In this document: positions 5,368 through 5,891 of the stretch, in pieces
Numbering within the stretch: position 1 is the first letter of the stretch
Layout of the letters: every line of letters starts with the position of its first letter
Source of the DNA: Candidatus Hydrogenedentota bacterium
GTDB lineage: Bacteria > Hydrogenedentota > Hydrogenedentia > Hydrogenedentales > SLHB01
Length of the DNA stretch: 5,891 nucleotides
Direction: 5' to 3'
Assembly: GCA_003557825.1 (NCBI GenBank)
Contig: PWNM01000359.1
Coordinates: 1-5,891 of the forward strand
Position numbers and translations under genes: made by a program
Notes under the pieces: model-generated
Database searches by the model: none
What the model saw: the letters and a program-made list of their open reading frames with translations, nothing else
Told to the model about the DNA's origin: nothing

Positions 5368-5891
5368 TTAGGCGGCGTCGCCGTGGTGCTCGGCCACAAT
5401 CGTGCAGTCAGGCATGGCCGCGTCGAGGGCCTCAATCTGGTCCTCGGTCAGCCCCAATCCGACCACAACCAGCGTCTCGAGGGTGGTCATATCCGTCAAC
5501 AGATCCAGGCCAATTACCGTGAACCCGGTACCTGTCAGGTCCAGGTGGGTCAGCCCCTCAAGGGTCACCAGGGATTCGGCGGCCTCGTCGAGGACCGCCT
5601 CACACCCTTCGAGAGACAGGGAGGTAAGGTCGGTCAGGGATTCCGCCAACGTGGCGACCCCGGCATGGGTGATGGCCGCGTCTCGGAGGATCAATTCGCG
5701 GAGTCCCGACAACGAAGCGATGTGCTCCAATCCCGCATCCGTAATGTTAGGACTACTAATAACGAGCGATTCAATCCCATCATACGCATGTATTGACGCT
5801 AATTCATCGTCAACCAAAACACCGTTTTCTAACAATAATCCCTGAATAGAGTCAGGAGCCAACGCGCCAAGAAAAGCCAAGTTGCGTTCGC
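5368..5891 (-). CDS. Leucine-rich repeat protein, C-terminal part (partial at right edge)
   Basis: Read from the right edge, the frame is open through at least 174 residues to TAA at 5368-5370. A TTG at 5880 could serve as a start but has no support, and the frame continues upstream (E-R-N) to the edge, so the N-terminus probably lies outside the window. Residue numbers here count from that TTG. Four to five leucine-rich units of about 24 residues are visible near 46-69 (ITDAGLEHIASLSGLRELIL), 70-95, 96-119, 120-143 and a degenerate last unit at 144-165. The protein closes with MPDCTIV, like the 'LPxCxI' caps of planctomycete-type repeat proteins. Such domains act in protein binding; partner and cell location are unknown. 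It converges on the reductase gene with only 61 nt between the stops. The visible upstream part (about 5741-5880) is only about 41% GC against about 65% nearer the 3' end. Confidence 0.85.
   Translation of the reverse strand, partial: ERNLAFLGALAPDSIQGLLLENGVLVDDELASIHAYDGIESLVISSPNITDAGLEHIASLSGLRELILRDAAITHAGVATLAESLTDLTSLSLEGCEAVLDEAAESLVTLEGLTHLDLTGTGFTVIGLDLLTDMTTLETLVVVGLGLTEDQIEALDAAMPDCTIVAEHHGDAA

Noticed and set aside
2499..5435. A 978-codon open frame on the minus strand across the oxidoreductase, ACT and reductase genes.
   Set aside because: It lies antisense to three genes with clear conserved motifs, crosses both intergenic gaps and the terminator hairpin, and its translation shows no recognisable domain. 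Long antisense frames are expected in GC-rich coding DNA.

Overview
The window looks like a piece of a GC-rich bacterial chromosome, probably from an uncultured member of the Planctomycetota or Hydrogenedentota. That placement is inference. It rests on a ThuA-DUF6807 protein next to a Tat-exported Gfo/Idh/MocA oxidoreductase, a short-repeat leucine-rich repeat protein ending in a 'PDCxI'-type cap, and repeat-rich intergenic DNA. I see no phage, transposase, CRISPR, tRNA or rRNA sequence. The two edges are less GC-rich (about 50% on the left and 41% over the last 140 bases, by hand count) than the central genes.

Layout. (1) Positions 3-137 hold the C-terminal stub of a gene that begins outside the window, possibly a STAS-domain protein. 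(2) Positions 138-576 are non-coding and carry a mosaic of short palindromes (core GGCTAAAGCC, plus a 14-base palindrome), an A-rich periodic stretch, a CGCGAAG doublet, a G-rich stretch and a candidate -10 box. (3) Positions 577-3608 are a two-gene operon: a secreted ThuA-DUF6807 fusion, then a Tat-signal Gfo/Idh/MocA oxidoreductase whose start lies 2 nt beyond the upstream stop. (4) Positions 3771-4205 encode a free-standing tandem ACT-domain protein behind its own TATAAT promoter candidate. (5) Positions 4434-5306 encode a plant-type ferredoxin/flavodoxin-NAD(P)+ reductase-like flavoprotein, with a TTGACA promoter candidate about 200 nt upstream and a strong intrinsic terminator just after the gene. 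(6) A leucine-rich repeat protein on the minus strand converges on that terminator and runs off the right edge.

How the genes fit together. The first pair is best read as an exported carbohydrate-processing module. The oxidoreductase probably acts on a sugar or sugar derivative with a tightly held nicotinamide cofactor, and the ThuA-DUF6807 protein acts on the same substrate or product. The ACT protein is probably a small-ligand (amino acid) sensor. The reductase is probably a cytosolic electron-transfer flavoenzyme. No sequence evidence ties either to the sugar module. All gene families here are known. The most unusual points are the altered active-site and nucleotide-site residues of the reductase, the intergenic repeat mosaic, and the promoter/leader arrangement before the reductase. 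I did not find a clearly new multi-gene system.
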